From: Puffinus mauretanicus
Lineage: Eukaryota; Chordata; Aves; Procellariiformes; Procellariidae
Direction: 5' to 3'
Length of the DNA: 64,000 nt
Assembly: GCA_023333565.1 (NCBI GenBank)
Contig: JAJKFH010000948.1
Location: forward strand, 1,240,001 to 1,304,000
The notes below the pieces were generated by a model. It ran no database searches. It saw only the letters and a program-made list of their open reading frames with translations, and was not told the DNA's origin. Shown here piece by piece: positions 58,521-64,000 of the stretch; within the stretch, counting starts at the first letter, position 1; every line of letters starts with the position of its first letter. Made by a program: the position numbers and the translations under genes.

Positions 58521-61500
58521 GTCTTGGATAGAAGTATACCCAGGCACTCACTTAAAGTAAACTGACAAGTCTTTTCCTTTAATTTCTTGGCTGTTTTTTT
58601 TCTGTTTCTTGGCCTTTTTTCCCCTTAAAATAACTTTGGTTTATAACTACTCCAAGGAGGTAAAAGCCCTGAGGAGAATCAAGCAGAGGAAAGCAATTCA
58701 GTCAGTTTATGAGGTTTAGACTGCCAAGAATTGAATAGGACTTTAAAAAAATGTAACCCAGACAATTACCCCAAGAGAGTCTATGCTCTTTCTCTGTAAT
58801 GTAGTCAGACAAATATACTAAGGAAGAGTAGATTAAGATACGAAATATGATTAAGCTGCAATTAAATATTTACTTTAGTTTTCACTAGATTATGCTTGAT
58901 TTGCTTCTCTTAAATGGACATTTAATGGACACAGCACTGAGCCAATGACGAGTCATAAACTACCCATCCCAGGAGGCACACCACACTGGGCCAGGTTCAG
59001 AGACAGCCTGCCAGCCACAGGGCTACCTCCTGTCTCCTCCTGAGTTTGGTGGAAGCAGCAGCTAGTTAGAAAGTTAAAAATACATTGTTGTGTTTCCCAG
59101 TGAATCAAAATAAGTCACGGAGACCAGCTGCTGCTTCCTTACTTCCCACCTGCTCCGGTATGCATGCATGTCCTGATCAAACTTCAAGTCCAGCCAACTC
59201 ATGTTCTCCTTTTTGCTGCCTAATCCCTGTGTGCTTGAACTGCTATTGTGTTCACCAGGGTTTGGCATCACAGTCAATACTCCCATTAAAGTTTAAACCT
59301 CAGAGCACTGAACAGTCTTTCCTGATGTAACATTAGCTAGGACTTCTTCATTAATATTGAGTTTTTATCTTGTCTGTAAAGAATGATTAATCAGTTCACA
59401 GAAAACTATACCTGTTTGAAGAGGGAAATCTTTGCCCTTTATTCATGCGAATTATACAGTATTTTTCTATTGCCAACCCTGAGGTATTTGTGGGTGGGTG
59501 GAAAAAAGAAGGGAAGAATAATATTAGAAGTATAAAAAATGTTTTAATAGGCTAGGAAGTAAAAACAAATGAAACTTTGTCTATACTGTTTGAGTTTCTT
59601 CTAAAAATATTATGTCTTGATGTAATTTCTAGTTTCACTGGTTACAGGAACTTTGATCTACTCCAGCTGCTGTCTTTTAGAAGAGGATTACAGCAGCCTT
59701 GGGGTAGTTTGAAGGTGATGAAAGAGACACCACAGAATCTTCCTTTCAAATATTAAGTATACGTGGTCCTATCAGATTAGCTATAAAACAAATGTTCAAT
59801 GTTGCACCTTTCCCAGCTTTAATTATCCACCTGAGCATGCAGATTTTCTAATAAGAGAATGAGTTTCCTTTTGAGTGAGTACAAAACCTTTTCTGGTAAC
59901 GAATGATGGCATGTAGTTAATATCATAAGTCCTTTATATGCTGTTTTAAGTCATTATACAGCACAAAAATCAAATCCTACACCAGGTTCTTTTGCTTGCA
60001 TAACAAAACCAAATTTTTGATACATATATGTATTCATTATGCTATCCAGACATATAGCTCTGTAAGAGTAATAGATTAACTAGCGGATGGAACTGAACCT
60101 GCATAATGAAAGCCAATGATATTTTCCCAAAGACAAAATTGCTGTTGTACTAAGGGACTGGAAAGCACCTGTTATTTTGGTGAAGTGTGTGTATGGGAGA
60201 CAAAGGCTGGTAAAAACATTGTCTTTATCAATGTTATGATATTGCCAAAGATTTAGAAAAAGTAAACATTTATTTTATATTTTTTCCAGCAAAGATAAAG
60301 GCTGAAGTTTCATAAATCAGTGACTAGCCTTCCAAGGATGGTATATGAAGTATATGATCATAAGTTAACTGTAAAGTGAGTGAATGATAGAGATTAGAAG
60401 CCATTTAAATTGGTGGACCACTTTATCCAGAAAGTATATAAAGTAGCCAGAAGTACTTGGAAAGGCATGGGAAAAATAAGCAAATTTATTGCTCATGCAA
60501 ACATTTATTCAGTTCATGGGAAACCATCAAGGATAAGAAGATGGCTGAAGAATAACATACTACCATTATTACAGAAAGCCTTGGAATATACCATAAAACT
60601 GCAAACAAGATATATGAGAAACTACACTTATTTTTGGAAAGGCCTGCCTTTGAAACAGCTGAACTATGGGTGGTGAACTGCGGCGATATATTAACATTCA
60701 CTTGGTGTCCAGTCTGTAAATTAAGCAGAAACCAAAATATGTTCTCTATGACACAGTAGTTACAAGAAATAAAAGGAATCCACTGAACAGACTTGTGTAT
60801 TCAACAAGACATTAAGACCAAGAATTAATCATCTTACAACGTAAGTCAATTAAAGGGTCTGCAGTGTTCAGTTGGGTCCTGCTGATTCTTTCTGATGTGA
60901 ATATTACCTCTTTTCATTCCTGCTGCATACATGTAGAGGGATATCAGCTCAGGAAAGGCTTGCAGGAATGAATAAGGGTGGGGTGGGGAAATGTCATTTT
61001 GCATTCCACCATGAGGAAGATAAGGAGAATCACAGTTAAATAATTTAATTGTTGAATTTCCGGTTTCTATCTCCAACATGTCCATCAGTGCCACACTGTT
61101 TACAACCCACATTTACTAATTGCTTATGAACACACCTCTCCCACTTCAGTTAAATTACTTATAATATACCAAGGTAGAAATACCTCTTTAAGAAGCTCTG
61201 AGAAGTGGGAAGAGAAAGTATGATAAAAAGGTATTAAAAGTTTTGCTAGGAGCACCAGATAGCTCTGAAGTTACCTTCCAATTCAGTTGTCCATACATTT
61301 GGTTATAGATAAGCTGAAATGTCCATCCAGGATCTGCTTCAGACAAAACAACCTTGGGACATTTGGAACTGAGACCAGAGAAAAATTCTTTTTTTTTTTC
61401 CCCTTATGAATAATCAATATGATGGCTTTACTTGCAATATTCCACTCACTTCATGTTTTAGAGTCAGGGCTTGAAATATTGTTTAGGAAGAGCGACAGCT

Positions 61501-62904
61501 TTTTCATGAGGGTTGTACTATTTGCTCTCTCAACAAATCTGACAACGTCCAACCTATGCTGGGGGGAGCTGTGAGCGCGCAAGGAAGGACAAAATACTGT
61601 GCCAGAATTGTGGAAAAGGCAGTGGTTGATCAACAACCCTGCTGCTGGCAACCTGGGGCAAGCCTGCGATGGGGACCCTGGACATGGGTGAAGTGGGAAT
61701 GGCTAGACCATCAAACTGGAGTCAGGATGGGAAGTCTGAGGAGTGCGGGTTCGCATTGAACTGGGATGAAGGTCCAAGTTCTTGGGTCTGGACCATTCCT
61801 CATTTTATATTTTTTATAGTTGATTAATCCTATTTCAGTTGGCACTCGTCTGCACTGAACTCCACCTTTCTTTAAACTCCAGATAATGGACCCAGTTTTC
61901 TAATAAGATTTCCATCTGCTTTTTAGTAGTTTTATCTAAACCATGTTTCCTTGGCTCGTTGAAGATATCATCCCCATACGTGAGCAGCATGAAAAGAATT
62001 TGAACTGTGTGATCATGTTTTCTCCTTTCCCATGGATTCCAGTCTCTCTTTGCACACCAAATTCTACTTTTGGGATGAATTAGGGGTGTGTGATGAAATA
62101 GGTATATTTTCTGAAGGATCCTTGCTTCATTTGTAGCAAAAGCTGAAAGGTGTGTAGAGAATGGAAAAGGAATTGGGGGAAAAGAATAAATAATGGTCTC
62201 CTGGCTGAGGCTGTTGAAATCCACCCAAGATACTGGTTTTTAAATGTACATCTGCCAAAAAGTTCTCAGTGTGATCCTGGGGAGGTCATTCACTCAAACT
62301 TCTCACTGGTGTTCTCTGGTTGTGTTTGTTACCTCCTGATAGGCATCAGTACAGCTGGGCTCATGCTGTTTGATTTGCAGAAGTGCCAAGTACTTACAAC
62401 TCAGGCTGCAAGAAGTTCTATTACTTAAAGGATCTGAAGATTTTGAAATTTGGGTTTGTTCCAAATCACTGTATATTCCTCAGATTAGATAATTTCTGGT
62501 GGGCCAATTTTTATTAAACAAGCAATTTCAAATTGTTTAAACAGAGTAGTTAAATTTTAGAGTGTACTATCCTACAAGAAGTCTATAATTTTTTAAAAAA
62601 TTTGAAGCACCATAATAAAATCAAAACTCAGATTAAGCATTTGACATTCTCAAAATTCAATCCTCCTCTCAAGGTGAAATTTCAGTGAGTACTGAAATAG
62701 AACCATGTTTACAAAAAGCATGGTTTCAAGAGAAGCGTCTCTTCTAGGATGTAGGATTTCATTTGTATTTCCATCACTGTTACTATTCACAGTGACAAGT
62801 CAGTGGTGTGGGGTCTTGAACACACATTGCTTTATAGTGTTGATGTTCTGAAAAGTTAGGCTCCTGGAGTCTCAAACTGGCCACTTTAATGGTTATTTTT
62901 CACC

Positions 62905-62995
62905 TTAATGCACCTATGCCTTAGTTCTCCAGACAAAAAGTGAGGATAATAAACTCTCAGGAGTTTTGTGGGAATATTCAGAGATAACAGTAACA
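62905..62995 (+). mobile_element. Possible MIR-like SINE relic
   Basis: atgccttagttctccagac, then aaaagtgaggataataaact, then gttttgtgggaatattcaga resemble the 3' part of MIR ('cctcagtttcc ... tgaggataataat ... gttgtgaggat'). Match is from memory and short. Confidence 0.45.
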
Positions 62996-63911
62996 ACTGT
63001 AATGGAAAAGCCTATGAAGAAGTTACTATTTCTACCTTTTAGCAGGATTTGGATGTCGTGCAGTAAATAATACCTGGGGCCATACTCTACAAAATGAAAA
63101 GAGACAAGTAGCTCATCAGTAATTAAGCATCATTTATTCTGTGCCCTTATGCAGCTGAAGTGACATGGACAAATCAGTATATGATCATGCACTAAAAGAG
63201 TATTATAAACATTAACATCAGGGAACTGAGTTGAGATTTTACAAGGAACAGAATTCTGGTCTCTTTGCTCTGTGAGAGTTTGCAAATTAGGAGGGATTGC
63301 AAATTATAAAGCTTACTATTGCTGCCAGAAGAGTAATTACAAAAATTATTTCAATTAAGTTCAGGTTGCTACAGACTCTCCTATGCTTTTAGTAAATTTA
63401 AAGGAGTAGCTATGTATAAATGATATTGAGAGAAAACAGCCTATATTTATTTATACTTTGCTTGCTTTTCAAAACAAATTGTTCAGACTAATTAATGAAA
63501 TGTACCAAGTATGTGCTCCCCTAATGTTTCCAGTGCCAGCAGATTTCAGGAGAAATCTTTCCTATCTGCAAATCCTTACTTATTAATTCTAGGTCCAGCT
63601 GCAGGCTCTGGAATGCAGTTTCAGAATTTCTAATATGCTATAATAGTCCAAATATTTTTATATCATGTTAGAAAGAAAGCACTGAATGCTAGCTATTACA
63701 AATCCCTATGAAGAGTGTTTCACTAGGCTTTTAAGTTGTAAACTGTGAGTGGAGCTACTAAAGAACTGTTGAGAACATGCAAGAACTGTTAAATGAAAAG
63801 AAAGATACTGTTGCGAAAAGCCTCTCTCCCTTCTTAATGAACACACAAAGAAATTGTTTTCAGGGAATCTCAAAGGGGCCAGTACTCAGATTTTCAATGC
63901 CATCCAAACCT

Positions 63912-63927
63912 AAGAGAGAGAGAGAGG
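63912..63927 (+). repeat. (AG)n microsatellite
   Basis: About seven AG units in a purine run. Confidence 0.85.
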
Positions 63928-64000
63928 TCTTTCTTTTCCACTTTCCCATCTCTCTTTTCATAACAACAGCAAAAAAAATCAGTTTGAGCCTTACTGAGCA

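Larger units (their letters stand above)
57216..64000. other. Intergenic sequence, no gene seen
   Basis: AT-rich and apparently non-coding. It contains an ancient CR1/L3-like relic (58230-58520), a MIR-like relic (about 62905-62995) and a short (AG)n repeat (63912-63927). Small frames such as 60410-60676 (88 residues, basic) and 61835-62224 (129 residues, antisense) show no domain and no gene-like context. Confidence 0.65.

Noticed and set aside
61835..62224. 129-residue antisense frame in the distal gene desert
   Set aside because: No known domain, no transposon motif that I could place, and no conserved context. Length alone is within chance expectation over 64 kb.
1..64000. CRISPR arrays, bacterial operons, tRNA or rRNA genes
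   Set aside because: None seen. The window is vertebrate nuclear DNA, and the only regularly spaced repeats (30.86-31.05 kb) are irregular in spacing, AT-spaced and inside an LTR-like element.

Overview
This is vertebrate nuclear DNA, most likely from a bird and probably Neoaves. The base composition is AT-rich, the genes are split by spliceosomal introns, and a well-preserved CR1 LINE of the neoavian type lies in an intron. Several much older CR1/L3-like relics and two LTR-type elements are scattered around. There are no bacterial operons, CRISPR arrays or recognisable tRNA/rRNA genes.

The only protein gene I can support is the 3' end of SEMA5A (class 5 transmembrane semaphorin), on the + strand. 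Five coding exons lie between 1080 and 13469. They encode the last two thrombospondin type 1 repeats (TSR6, TSR7), a short juxtamembrane exon, the transmembrane exon and the terminal cytoplasmic exon ending ...NYDEY-stop. All splice sites are canonical GT/AG and the codon phases agree across every junction. The Sema and PSI domains and the first five TSRs must lie upstream of the window.

After the stop codon, a long AT-rich stretch is a probable 3' UTR. It has several AATAAA signals; the last plausible one, at 21265, would give a UTR of about 7.8 kb. From about 21.3 kb to the end I see no convincing gene, which suggests a gene desert. It holds an LTR-like element with internal tandem repeats (about 30.23-31.8 kb), a 532-bp solo LTR with a 4-bp target-site duplication (56680-57211), ancient CR1 relics (21.46, 45.28-46.20 and 58.23-58.52 kb), small palindromic repeat relics, microsatellites and a few GC-rich islands. 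The most notable island is at 35.43-36.02 kb.

I found no new multi-gene system. The observations most worth checking are an extra cysteine in the W-loop of SEMA5A TSR6, the CpG-rich island in the gene desert, the palindromic 46-60-bp repeat array inside the 30-31 kb LTR-like element, and a perfect 22-bp palindrome at 45.2 kb.
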